Shown: piece by piece, positions 42,740 through 51,597 of the stretch
Layout: each line of letters opens with the position of its first letter
Position numbering within the stretch: the stretch's first letter is position 1
Assembly: GCF_028401385.1 (NCBI RefSeq)
Contig: NZ_JAQOMR010000001.1
Coordinates: forward strand, 2,482,501-2,546,500
DNA from: Marinicella algicola
GTDB taxonomy: Bacteria; Pseudomonadota; Gammaproteobacteria; Xanthomonadales; Marinicellaceae
DNA: 64,000 nt
Direction of reading: 5' to 3'
The notes under the pieces: model-generated
What the model was told of the DNA's origin: nothing
Database searches by the model: none
What the model saw: only the letters and a program-made list of their open reading frames with translations
Position numbers and translations under genes: made by a program

Positions 42740-44286
42740 ATGCCCAACGAATGGCATGTAGAATGGCTAAAAGAAGGGGTTAAAAGCTGGAATAGGCGAA
42801 GAAAAAGGATAGCTTTTTCGCCGGACTTGTCAGGGGTCGTCTTTTTTGATCTGCTTCCTAAAGATTTTCGCGACGCTCCAAAGACTTCACGGTTTTTCGA
42901 GAAGATTGATCTGTCCGGGGCAAATCTTTCGGGCGCAAATTTATCAAATATGAATTTCTCTGGCGCGAAATTCACGAATGCTGACTTGTCGCATTCAGAC
43001 CTTTCGATGTCGAATTTTCAAAAGGCTATTTTCAAAGACACTAACCTTTTTCGGCGAACGGAGAAAAATCCCTTTTCAACTCGGCAAAATTTGAGAATTG
43101 CAATTTCGCAAAAGTCAGACTATTTGGTTCAGAATTTGATGGTTCTATATTAATTAATAGTAGGCTCACTGCAAAGCAAAAAAATGAACTTGAAATAGAA
43201 CCTGAAAAAATATTCAGCAACCAAAAATCTTATCTTGACAGCAAAATATTGTCGCCAGCCCCTTTGTCTGATTTAAAAAAGAATCGAAGGAAGGAGACGA
43301 CAAAAGGACAAAAAAGTAAAGTATGATGTATTTTATGCCACAAATAGAAAGCCAATATATGGCCGCGGCGAGCTAATTGATTTCAGCGGCGAGAACAATC
43401 AGAAGCTGAGCTACGGACTGTCAGAGGTAATTATCCCCGATTCACACACAGTTGGGTCGCTGGGATCTCCGCTTTGGAAGAGGCTTTTAAGTAGAAAAGA
43501 TGACCGCATATATTTGGAAAGCTTAATTTCCTGAACGATAATCTATTTTGGCGGCATATCCGAGACTCTTCGGAAAAAATGAAAATCAAGGAACATCCAA
43601 CTATATTCATTCATGGATACAATGTTTCATTTTCTGAATCAGTGAAAAGAGCGGCTCAATTAGGTCATGACCTAGGTTTAGGTCAAGGAATCGGTCTGTT
43701 TAGCTGGCCCTCCAAAGGTAGAATTGGTAGTTACAGTGCCGATGAGGCATCTTCCGAAGCGAGCAAATACCTTCTTGCTGAACACATTTATACCTTTACG
43801 TCGAATTCGGAAAAAGGTCGCGTAAACATAATTGCACACAGCATGGGGTGCCGCTGTCTCATCGGCGCCTTGGAAATTTTGGCGAATGGGCGAACGAATA
43901 CTCTTAAAAAGATTAACCAAATTATTTTAGCTGCGGCCGACATAGACGCCGCCACAATGCCGTACCAAATTAAACGCACACTTAAATACTGTACGAGGAC
44001 CACATCCTATATATCAGATCAGGACAATGCCCTTAAAGTTTCAGGCTGGCTTCACGAATTTCCTCGCATTGGAATCACACCTCCTACCTTCGTAAGTGAC
44101 GGCCTCGATACGGTATTGGTCAATGATTCGCAAATTGGAGAGTCATCTCACAGCTATCTCGGAGAAAACAGGTCAGTTCTAAATGACATATTTGAATTAC
44201 TAAAAAGAAACACGAATCCTACCGATCGCTTTTCTATCGAACCTGTATTAAGTATTTGGGGAGATTATTGGAAAATAAAGAATTAA
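42740..44286 (+). CDS. Pentapeptide-repeat / DUF900 alpha-beta hydrolase fusion protein (three or more frame breaks)
   Basis: One protein of about 515 residues is recovered by restoring a T in 43047-43051, an A in 43310-43315 and a C in 43530-43531. N-terminal residues 1-50 are basic and novel; about 55-145 are pentapeptide repeats (IDLSGANLSGANLSNMNFSG, TNADLSHSDLS, FNSAKFENCNFAKVRLFG). A Lys-rich linker leads to a DUF900 hydrolase: KYDVFYATNRKPIYGRG, TIFIHGYNVSF (oxyanion), FSWPSKG, IIAHSMGCR (nucleophile Ser), ADIDA, and the His in SSHSYLGENRSVLNDIFELL. The DNA is clearly AT-rich and its codon use is unlike all neighbours, which indicates horizontal transfer. Role unknown; an effector, toxin or defence esterase is possible. 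Confidence 0.75.
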
Positions 44287-44313
44287 ATATTCCATCGGAT
44301 CATTTTTTGTGTT

Positions 44314-44637
44314 TCACCCCTCCCCGCCTGACAACTTCATCAGCACGATCCCCGAGATGATCAACGCAGCCGCGATCAGCCTTCCGGGCGTCGCCGCTTC
44401 TCCGAGCACCGCGATGCCGATGGCAAACGCGCCGATCGCACCGATGCCGGTCCAGATCGTGTAGGCGGTGCCAAGCGGCAGGGTGCGCATCGCGACGGAC
44501 AGCAGCACGAAGCTTGCGGTTGAAGCGATGATGGTGATCAGTGTGGGTGTCAACACGGTGAAGCCAGCGGACTTTTTCATCGAAAAGGCCCAGACGACTT
44601 CAAGAATACCGGCGATTGCGAGATAGAACCAGGCCAT
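44314..44637 (-). CDS. gdx: SMR-family guanidinium exporter Gdx (SugE)
   Basis: 107 intact residues, four membrane helices. The catalytic Glu lies in GILEVVWAFSMKKS, and LGTAYTIWTGIGAIGAF is typical of the Gdx/SugE branch rather than the EmrE drug-export branch. Gdx proteins exchange guanidinium for protons. The guanidine-II riboswitch just upstream confirms the assignment. AAGGAGG precedes the ATG. Confidence 0.93.
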   Translation of the reverse strand: MAWFYLAIAGILEVVWAFSMKKSAGFTVLTPTLITIIASTASFVLLSVAMRTLPLGTAYTIWTGIGAIGAFAIGIAVLGEAATPGRLIAAALIISGIVLMKLSGGEG

Positions 44638-44665
44638 GACACGGCCCTCCTTGCTAAAAGAGTGG

Positions 44666-44712
44666 CCGGGCCGTCCCGGATTGTTTTCGTCAGGCGCAGG
44701 CCGTCCCGCGCC
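44666..44712 (-). promoter_or_regulatory. Guanidine-II (mini-ykkC) riboswitch
   Basis: On the minus strand there are two hairpins, each with an ACGG tetraloop: an eight-pair stem GGCGCGGG/CCTGCGCC (44712-44693) and a five-pair stem CCGGG/CCCGG (44679-44666), separated by 13 bases. Paired stem-loops with ACGR loops are the defining feature of the guanidine-II class. The second loop ends 28 bases before the gdx ATG, so ligand binding can expose or free the ribosome site. Confidence 0.85.
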
Positions 44713-44790
44713 GGGGTGATTTAGTTTCTGTTGATCAAAAGGTCAACCGCTGTTGAGCACGCCCATATGGGCCAGAGCCTTTCTCGGGCC

Positions 44791-45700
44791 TCAGTCTGCA
44801 AGACAGACCTTGTTCTTGCCGGTGCGCTTGGCTTTGTAGAGCGCCGCGTCGGCACGCGCATAGAGCTCCGTCTGGTCCTCGCCACGCTGGACCGGGGCAA
44901 TACCGGCTGAAAACGAATAGCGAAAATCGGGATGGTCGGCGAAAGGTCTATGCGCGCCGACCTCCTGCAACATCCTCTCAACGGCGCTGGCTGCCTCCAG
45001 CAGCGTCATGCGCGGGATCACAAGTCCGAACTCCTCGCCGCCAAGCCTGCCGAAACAGTCGATGCGTCTTGCAAGTGCCGAAACCTTCTGGGCAAAGCCG
45101 ATCAGCAGGCGATCACCGAAAGCATGACCGAAAATGTCATTGACCTGCTTGAAATTGTCGACGTCGAAGATCGCAAAACAGCCGAACGGACCATCGCCCG
45201 CCTCCGGCTGCCGGGCGACCACATCCCCCAGACGCTCCATCAGGAAGCGGCGGTTGGCAATGCCGGTCAGTTCGTCGGTCAGAGAGGATCTGAGCGCGAT
45301 GTCGCGTTCCTGGCGGAGCGTACGGCCTTGCGCGCGCAATGGCGTGATATCGCTTGCCAGGCAGAGCATCCAGCCGTCCTCATCGACCGTCTCTGTCATC
45401 CACAACCAGGTGCCGTCATGCACATCGGTTTCAAAAGCACGAAACGGCACCTTGCCACGCCGGGAGAGCGTGCCCTTGAGCCAGAGTTCAAAGTCCGGAT
45501 TTGAAATCACGGTTCCACGTCGTGCATGAAAATTGCGGCGCATCATGTCCGGCCAGAGCGGGTATTCTGTCCGGGCCCAGAAAGAACGACTCCCGGTATT
45601 GCCTGTTGGCGAAGATCAGCCGGTCTTCTTCATCGAACACAGCGAAGAAAACATCCGTGACGTCCAGAAATCGGAGAATGCGTCTCAGTTTGCCTTCCAT
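44791..45700 (-). CDS. PAS-GGDEF diguanylate cyclase (frame break)
   Basis: About 303 residues. N-terminal PAS-like domain (FLDVTDVFFAVFDEEDRLIF) and GGDEF domain with active signature GRLGGEEFG and, five residues before it, the inhibitory RxxD site (RRID). SLTDELTGIANRRFL marks the domain start. The frame shifts by net +1 near 45575-45590. Start at ATG 45700 is my choice; an in-frame GTG at 45748 is possible. Makes cyclic di-GMP in the cytoplasm in response to an unknown PAS signal. Confidence 0.85.
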
Positions 45701-45827
45701 GAAAAAGCAATACCCCGTAGAGACCGCGCGAGAATCGGAGAGAGCCACGCTTCGGTCTTTTTATGTTGAAGATTACCGCGGGGGTCAACAGCGACCGGGC
45801 TTTGCCGCGGCCCAACGGTTTTCGTTG

Positions 45828-46502
45828 CTATCGGGAAACGCCGAGCCAGATCACATGTTTCAACCCGCGTTTCCTTGCGTTGGCGCGCACCGTCTTCGCT
45901 TCCGTTTCAAAACCGCTCTTGCGCATGCGGGCAGTAAAGCGGTCGTCGGAATGGGCAGACCAGACGGCAAGAACGCCCGATTTCGTCAAAGCCCGTTTCG
46001 AGGCTGCAAGGCCGGCAAGGCTGTAGAGCCGGTCATTGTCCGCCCGCGTCAGCCCATCCGGGCCGTTGTCGACATCGAGCAGGATCGCATCAAAGGCATG
46101 CTTGCGCGCGGCGATAAGCTGGCTCACATCGCCCTCGAATATCTCCACACGGGGATCGTCGAGGGACCCGTTGAAGACCCCGGCCATCGGCCCGCGCGCC
46201 CACCGGACCACGGCGGGAACCAGTTCGGCAACGACAATGCGGGCGTCATCCGGCAACACGGCAAGCGCCGCGCGCAGTGTGAACCCCATGCCAAGACCAC
46301 CGATCAGCACGCATGGCGCGGCGCGACCGGAGATCATTTCCGCTGCAAGATCGGCCAACGCCTCTTCCGAGCCGGAAAGACGGCTGTTCATCAACTCGTT
46401 GGCGCCGAGCATGATCGAAAATTCGGTGCCGCGCTGTTTCAGCCTGAGCGTGCCCGCCTCGCCCGGAATTTGGCTCTCGTCGAGTTCGACCCATGGAATC
46501 AT
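45828..46502 (-). CDS. Spermidine-synthase-like SAM-dependent methyltransferase
   Basis: 224 residues from ATG 46502 (GAGGAGA upstream). Starts MIPWVELDESQIPG; the Rossmann motif is PCVLIGGLGMGFTLRAAL, then IVVAELVPAVVRWA, and AFDAILLDVDNGPDGLTR, all matching the spermidine synthase-like group. It lacks the N-terminal polyamine-synthase beta domain, so it is unlikely to be a true spermidine synthase. Same strand as the GGDEF gene downstream. Confidence 0.82.
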   Translation of the reverse strand: MIPWVELDESQIPGEAGTLRLKQRGTEFSIMLGANELMNSRLSGSEEALADLAAEMISGRAAPCVLIGGLGMGFTLRAALAVLPDDARIVVAELVPAVVRWARGPMAGVFNGSLDDPRVEIFEGDVSQLIAARKHAFDAILLDVDNGPDGLTRADNDRLYSLAGLAASKRALTKSGVLAVWSAHSDDRFTARMRKSGFETEAKTVRANARKRGLKHVIWLGVSR

Positions 46503-46802
46503 CGCCGTCTCCTCTCTTGTCTGCGATGGTTGCAACGCGGGTCTTAAAGGACAGAAACGACCCTGCGGCAACAAAAGTTTCGCTCATCGGGCCACCCCAC
46601 CGGTTTTGAGCACTCCCAGCCTTGACTTTTGCGTGAAGATTCGTAGTGTCCCGCCAGATTTTGCCGTGGCGCGATATCACAAGCCCGGCAAGCCCAAACA
46701 AGCGTCCGATTCGGACGCTTGTTGATTTTTAGGTAAAATTCCGGGCGTACCGGTTCCGCTTTTCAAGGACGAGAAGCGGATTGCTCTTGAAGGCAGAAGA
46801 AC
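46503..46802. other. Intergenic region upstream of rpmG, with a 27-base palindrome
   Basis: 300 bases with no protein frame I trust. AACAAGCGTCCGA and TCGGACGCTTGTT form perfect 13-base arms at 46697-46709 and 46711-46723, with one base between, followed by GATTTTTAG. This looks like an intrinsic terminator reading rightward, yet no rightward gene precedes it. Confidence 0.55.
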
Positions 46803-46970
46803 ATGGCAAAAGCAACAACGATCAAGATCAAGCTGCTGTCGACGGCAGACACCGGCTTTTTCTACGTTACCAAGAAAAACAGCCGCACGATGACGGACAA
46901 GATGGTCAAGACCAAATATGATCCAATCGCGCGCAAGCACGTTGAATTCAAGGAAGCCAAGATCAAGTAA
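46803..46970 (+). CDS. rpmG: 50S ribosomal protein L33
   Basis: 55 residues beginning [20 protein letters not shown] and containing [20 protein letters not shown], the L33 signature. It is the cysteine-free (zinc-independent) form. Intact. Followed by its own terminator. Confidence 0.98.
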   Translation: MAKATTIKIKLLSTADTGFFYVTKKNSRTMTDKMVKTKYDPIARKHVEFKEAKIK

Positions 46971-46996
46971 GATCTATGGTATTCTGACGTCTTAGA

Positions 46997-47025
46997 AGCC
47001 CGGTTCTGTTGAGCCGGGCTTTTTT
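46997..47025 (+). terminator. rpmG terminator
   Basis: Stem AGCCCGG/CCGGGCT (46997-47003 with 47014-47020) followed by six T. The stem stops just before the end of the convergent MFS gene. Confidence 0.9.
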
Positions 47026-47026
47026 G

Positions 47027-48245
47027 TTATGCGCCCGCACGCTTCAGCAAGCGCTGACGTAAGCTCACCATCAGCGTGGCAAGCGCGATGCTGACAATGC
47101 CCATGACCGCGATCTGCACCGGGTAGTAAACGCCGGCATCGATAAGGTAGCCCGTGAGCCCCGGGCCAACGGCGGTCGAAAACACCACGGCGGCGATCAC
47201 CACTGCGCGGATGCTGCCGAGATGGCGCGCACCGTAAAGCTCTGGCCAGAGCGCACCGTTCAAAGTGCTGGATGCGCCCATGGAGCAACCGATCAGCGGC
47301 ATGAACACATAGGGCGTCCATGAAGCGCCGGAAAAGCCGATGACAAGGCAGCCAGCGGCGATCGGCACCAGCATGAAGGGCATGACGGCGACGGAGGAAA
47401 ACCGGTCGACCAGCGCGCCGGTGACCAGCATGGCCGCAAGGCTCGCCATCGACATCAGGAAGAACGAGCCGGCAAACATCTCCAGCGTCCAGCCGCGCAA
47501 CTCCACCATATAGACCTGGTGGAAGAAAACCGTGGTGCCGATGAAGGGTGGCGCCAGAAACACCGCCAGAATGGCCCAGAACAGCGGATCGCGCAGCACT
47601 TCGCCGCGCGTCCAGTCACGAGGAGCCGTCTGCACCTTGTGGCCGGGTTCAGCCGACTGCGGCTCCCGTTCCACCCGCATCAGCGCGACGACCAGTGGTA
47701 GGCCGACAACCAGTGTCAGGATCGCCGCCGCGATCCAGCTTCCGCGCCAGCCCACAAGCCCCGATACCAAAACGAAAATCAGCGGGAAGCTTGCCTCAGC
47801 GGTTTGCAGACCAAGCGAGGAGAACGAAACCGCCCGCCCACGCATGGCGTTGAACCAACGGCCCATCGCGGTCACGGCGATGTGGCTCATCATTCCCTGT
47901 CCGAACAGGCGCAGCATGTAGAGCGAGATGAACAGTAGAAAAATCCACTGCGAAAGCGCCATCATGAGTGCCGCCAGCGCCAGCAGTGGCATGGTGATCA
48001 TCACCACCTGCACCACGCTGCGATAATCGACGATCCTGCCGATCTCGCGTCAGCGTTGCCGCACTGAGAAGCGTCGCCCCCATATAGATCAGGCCGAAAT
48101 CGCCATGGCTCAGACCATATTCGGAACGGATATCGCCTGCGGAAAGCGAGATGAAGTAGGTCTGACCGAAAGCGGTGAAATAATTCATCAAAAATGCGCC
48201 GCCCACCCAGCGGGCGTTTTCGCGCAGAAATGCAAAGACGTTCAT
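47027..48245 (-). CDS. MFS transporter (frame break near 48050)
   Basis: About 406 residues, 12 membrane segments. Family motif A-like loop is seen in MGRWFNAMRGRAVSFSSLG and a second-half loop in TGALVDRFSSVAVMPF. The first about 65 residues (NVFAFLRENARWVGGAFLMNYF...) are joined to the rest by a net +1 shift near 48040-48055. Start at ATG 48245. Usual rhizobial neighbour of rpmG. Substrate unknown. Confidence 0.88.
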
Positions 48246-48284
48246 AAAGAAAATCCTGAAGGTACGGTCATGTAGGGCCGAACC

Positions 48285-48345
48285 GGAGGCATGCGAACGC
48301 ACCTCCCTCCCGGCCTGGCATACCGGGGCCCCGCGTGAAGCGCGG
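48285..48345 (-). promoter_or_regulatory. Structured 5' leader of the MFS gene
   Basis: Three consecutive GC-rich hairpins occur in the 100 bases before the start: CCGCG-TGAAG-CGCGG (48331-48345), CCCGG...CCGGG (48309-48327) and GGAGG..TGC-GAAC-GCA..CCTCC (48285-48306). They do not match a riboswitch class I can name. The left one may simply be a terminator remnant of the upstream antiporter gene. Confidence 0.35.
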
Positions 48346-48397
48346 TGAGCTGAGCACTTTAACGTTAGCGAGCCTTGTGACAGAGGTAAAGCCGCCT

Positions 48398-49853
48398 TTA
48401 CGCAGACGTGCTGCCGTCCGGCTTGGACGTTTTGGCGGTCTTGTCTTCGGTTTTCAGCTGTACGGCAGCCTGCTTTTTCTTTCCCTTTTCTGCCTTGCGC
48501 TCCGCTTTTTACGGCGACGTTCGCGATGCGCGTGGCCGATGGCGATTGCGCGCGCGCGCGCCTGCGGCCATCCGGCCTAAGAAGACGCGGCCGCGATCAA
48601 CCCCGTGCAGTTCCTGTGCATAGGCCACGGCAAGCGCATTGCGATAGCTTTGCAGCCCCTCACTGAACGTTGCCTCAACGCGCCGCATGATCGAAACCCA
48701 GACCGGCGAAACCAGCAGCGAGATCGCCGTCATCGCGATCACGAGGCGATAGAGGTCTTCGCCGAGCGCGCCCGCGGCAAGGCCGGCTGCCGCCAGCACA
48801 AACGAGAATTCGCCGACCTGGGCCATGGAAAGTCCGGCGATCAGCGCCGTCTGGGGGATGACCCGGTCCACCGCAGAAACATCACGTTCAGCACCGATTT
48901 GGCAGCGACGACGCCGACTGCGGCGAGCAACACGGTCAAGAGGTTGTTCCAGATGAAGCCGAGGTCGATCAGGAGCCCGATGGAGAGGAAGAAAATCACC
49001 AGCAACACGCTCTGGATCGGTTCAACGACCGGAATGACACGGCTTCGCAGCGTGGAATTGCCGACGCAAATGCCCGCAAGAAAGGCACCATAAGCCGGAG
49101 AAAGCCCGGCAACGCCAGAGATCGCCGCGGCGGAAAAGCACAGCGCCAGCGCCCCAAGCGCCAGAAGCTCAACCTTGTCTTCAACCTTTTCCGCATAGGG
49201 GATCTTGAGTTTGCCGAAACGACCGAAATACCAAAGTAGCCCCGCCATGATACCGACCGCCACGACAACCCGAATGGTGGTCGACACCACGTCAAATCCC
49301 TGCCCGCCAAAGCTTGAGACGAAGATCAGCATCGGAACGACCGCGATGTCCTGCGCGATCAGCACACCAACGGCAATCCGGCCGGCATCGCCACGCAGAG
49401 ATCCCATCCGTCCAGCATCTTCATCGCCACCACCGTCGACGACATCGCGATCACAAAGCTCAGTATCACGATCTCCCGGGTCGTGGCCTCCAGCAGCAAG
49501 CCGATGACAAGCGCAAGCAGGGCCGCACTTGCAAGTTGGCCAGCAACCACCAGCAGCGCCTGCCTGAGCGAGACGACAAAGGCCTTGATCGAGAGCTCCA
49601 TGCCGATGAAGAACAACAGCACGACCACGCCCATCTCTCCGAGGAGGGCGACACTTTCATTGTTGGCGATCAGCCCCAGGCCGGTCGGGCCGAGCAGGAT
49701 GCCCGCGAGAATGAAACCGACGAGCGGAGGTTGCCGCAGCCACAGAAAGCCGAGGCCGGCCAGCGCCGCAATTGCAACGACCAGTGCGACAGCGACAAAA
49801 CTGCCGCCATGGGAAGCGCCCTGTGTGACGGCCTCGTGTACAACCTGCTCCAT
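48398..49853 (-). CDS. CPA2-family (KefB-like) cation:proton antiporter (several frame breaks)
   Basis: About 490 residues. Membrane-rich core: FLWLRQPPLVGFILAGILLG (CPA2 helix), GRIAVGVLIAQDIAVVPML with the conserved acid, GLSPAYGAFLAGICVG. Breaks: G lost near 49407 and near 48869, and one base in the GC repeat at about 48548-48561. With these (plus a loss in the A-rich stretch near 48483) the protein ends in a Lys-rich cytoplasmic tail KTEDKTAKTSKPDGSTSA at TAA 48398-48400; without the last repairs it would end at 48509. No TrkA-N domain. Exchanges K+ or Na+ for protons. Ends before the structured leader of the MFS gene. Confidence 0.8.
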
Positions 49854-50165
49854 TTCGTTCCTTTCTTTTCCTGCGGCTAAGCGATGGCCTGATCCCAACC
49901 CCTTACCGACAGAATAGAGACCATTGCTCCAAAGCTCAAGCATTCGCGTGACAAGGTCCGGCGAATACCCATGAATGCCTGAACACAAGAAAAATCCCAG
50001 CTCTTGATTTTACACATTTTATCGCCACGAAAACGCTGCCAGTCTTGGCTTGCGGGAGGCTCGCGGAACAGACAAACCACATGGCGTTGCGCACCGCAGC
50101 AACGATTTTACTTTGCCAAAGGCGGATTAGGTCATATATTCGTAACCATAAATGGAGGAGACGAC
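49854..50165. other. Divergent intergenic region upstream of the antiporter
   Basis: 312 bases holding AAAGGA before the antiporter start on the left and GGAGGAG before the 25-residue gene on the right. No other feature recognised. Confidence 0.45.
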
Positions 50166-50243
50166 ATGAGTTTATCACGTTCCCTGCATACGGTCCTGAT
50201 TGGTGCAGCATTCATTTTCGTAGCAGTGATGCTCTTCATCTAG
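50166..50243 (+). CDS. 25-residue single-span membrane protein
   Basis: A very strong ribosome site (GGAGGAG, seven bases from ATG) precedes a 25-codon frame starting MSLSRSLHTVLIG and continuing as one hydrophobic helix AAFIFVAVMLFI to TAG. The positive N-terminus predicts N-in topology. Such miniproteins are usually missed. Function unknown. A hairpin GCATCCGG/CCGGATGC at 50282-50311 follows and may end its transcript. Confidence 0.6.
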   Translation: MSLSRSLHTVLIGAAFIFVAVMLFI

Positions 50244-50450
50244 ACCGGACTGAGGCGCTGGGACGCCTTCGCTGTCAGTAAGCATCCGGATGGGAAACCG
50301 GAACCGGATGCCATAGTTTCGCGTTGATATGGTTCTATGCCCGCAAATGCGGCGTTACGGCTCTTTCAATGCCGAATGCCCGCATGAGCGGGTATAGCCG
50401 TAGCCTTGAAAACAGAGGCTGGCGGAAGACCAACTGGCACGGAGATCAAT

Positions 50451-50764
50451 ATGTTCGATCACAAGACTTCACCGAGCGATTTGCTCGACCGCTTTCGTCT
50501 GACTGAAAAGACGCCCCTCGAACGTACCAGTTCGATGGTCCGCAGCGAGGTTGATGCACTCGGCAGAACCGCGCGCGACCACCCCGCTGGCAGCGGCTCT
50601 GCGCTGGCCCTGGTGGGTCTTGTGGCCTTCGGGCTCGGGTTTTCGCCGGTCACGCAAGCAGCGAGGCATCAGTGCCCCGCAAGCGAATGTTCCGCGGCAA
50701 ACACAAGGCAGGCAAACCACTCTACAACAGCAGAAAGTGGTTCTCCTCCGACCGCAGGCGCTGA
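50451..50764 (+). CDS. Small membrane protein of unknown function (one frame break)
   Basis: About 105 residues. Cytoplasmic N-terminal part rich in charged residues (DLLDRFRLTEKTPLERTSSM), one membrane helix (GSGSALALVGLVAFGLGFFAGHA), then a basic tail. One T is missing in 50640-50643; the repaired frame ends SSDRRR and TGA, a better finish than the unrepaired one. GGAG is five bases before the ATG. The layout recalls DUF883/ElaB-type proteins but I cannot confirm it. Confidence 0.6.
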
Positions 50765-50826
50765 CTGTAAAGAAAGCCACAGTCGTTAATCCGCTGCGCC
50801 GGACCAGATGGCAGCGGCAGAGCTGC

Positions 50827-51476
50827 TCAACTGCGCATTTCATAGTCGAACCAGGCGAAATCGGCGTGGTGCCTGCGACCACTGGTGTCGTAGGCGCCCA
50901 TGCCGAGAAACGCGCCGGTGAAATTGTTGCCCTCTCCGATCCCCGCGATCTTCTCGCCATGCCCTTGCTGGCGCTGATCTCACAACATGTTCACAAGATA
51001 TTTGCGCCCATCCGGTGCATGAAACAGGGACGGATCGAACTCGCTGGAGTTGAGATAGACCCGCTTTGACCATGGCCCCTTGATCGAGGGTGCGGTGACA
51101 AGATAGTTCGGGGCATCCTTGAAACTGCCGGAGAGCCGCTTCACATCGGCATAGATCAGCCAGAACAGACCGTCGGCATGGGTCAGGCACGGTGCCCAGA
51201 CACCAACGCTGTCAGGATTGCCGCGCATATCAAGAAGGTCGGCGCGCTCCAGCGGCCGCGCGAGCAACAGCCAGTTGGCGAGATCGCGCGAATGATGGAT
51301 CTGCACGCCGGGAAACCACTCGAAGGTGGTGGTCGCGATATAGTAATCATCGCCCACACGGCAAATCGAAGGATCCGGGTTGAAGCCCGGTAAAATGGGA
51401 TTGGTAATGCCATTGGCGGCCGTTGGGTTCTCCTCGCCCGTCCGCGCAGCCTCGCCTGCTTCAAGAATGTCCGTTC
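50827..51476 (-). pseudogene. Remnant of a GH43 beta-xylosidase
   Basis: Reads [20 protein letters not shown] then [19 protein letters not shown] and [20 protein letters not shown], the N-terminal GH43 blade with catalytic Asp of FNPDPS, up to KYLVNML. There an in-frame TGA (near 50982) replaces the expected Trp, and the frame then jumps to a C-terminal GH43 ending (FTGAFLGMGAYDTSGRRHHA, ADFAWFDYEMRS). About two thirds of the usual protein between the two ends is missing, and no ATG start exists. This is real decay, unlike the single-base breaks elsewhere. Confidence 0.8.
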
Positions 51477-51597
51477 TCTAGAATAGAAAACCTGCCCATT
51501 GCACGGTCAAGCCATTTCGGCGCGACTCGACCTGCCTTGACGCCGCCATTCAATCACGAGAAAGGTCATGTGCATGCAGACAACAGGGAGACAGTCC

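Noticed and set aside
48548..48562. GC dinucleotide run as Z-DNA or a phase-variation tract
   Set aside because: It is short, lies within the coding tail of the antiporter gene, and the frame ambiguity there is better explained by the general deletion errors.
50975..50990. Selenocysteine at the in-frame TGA of the GH43 remnant
   Set aside because: GH43 enzymes have Trp here, there is no SECIS-like element in view, and the gene is also missing most of its body.
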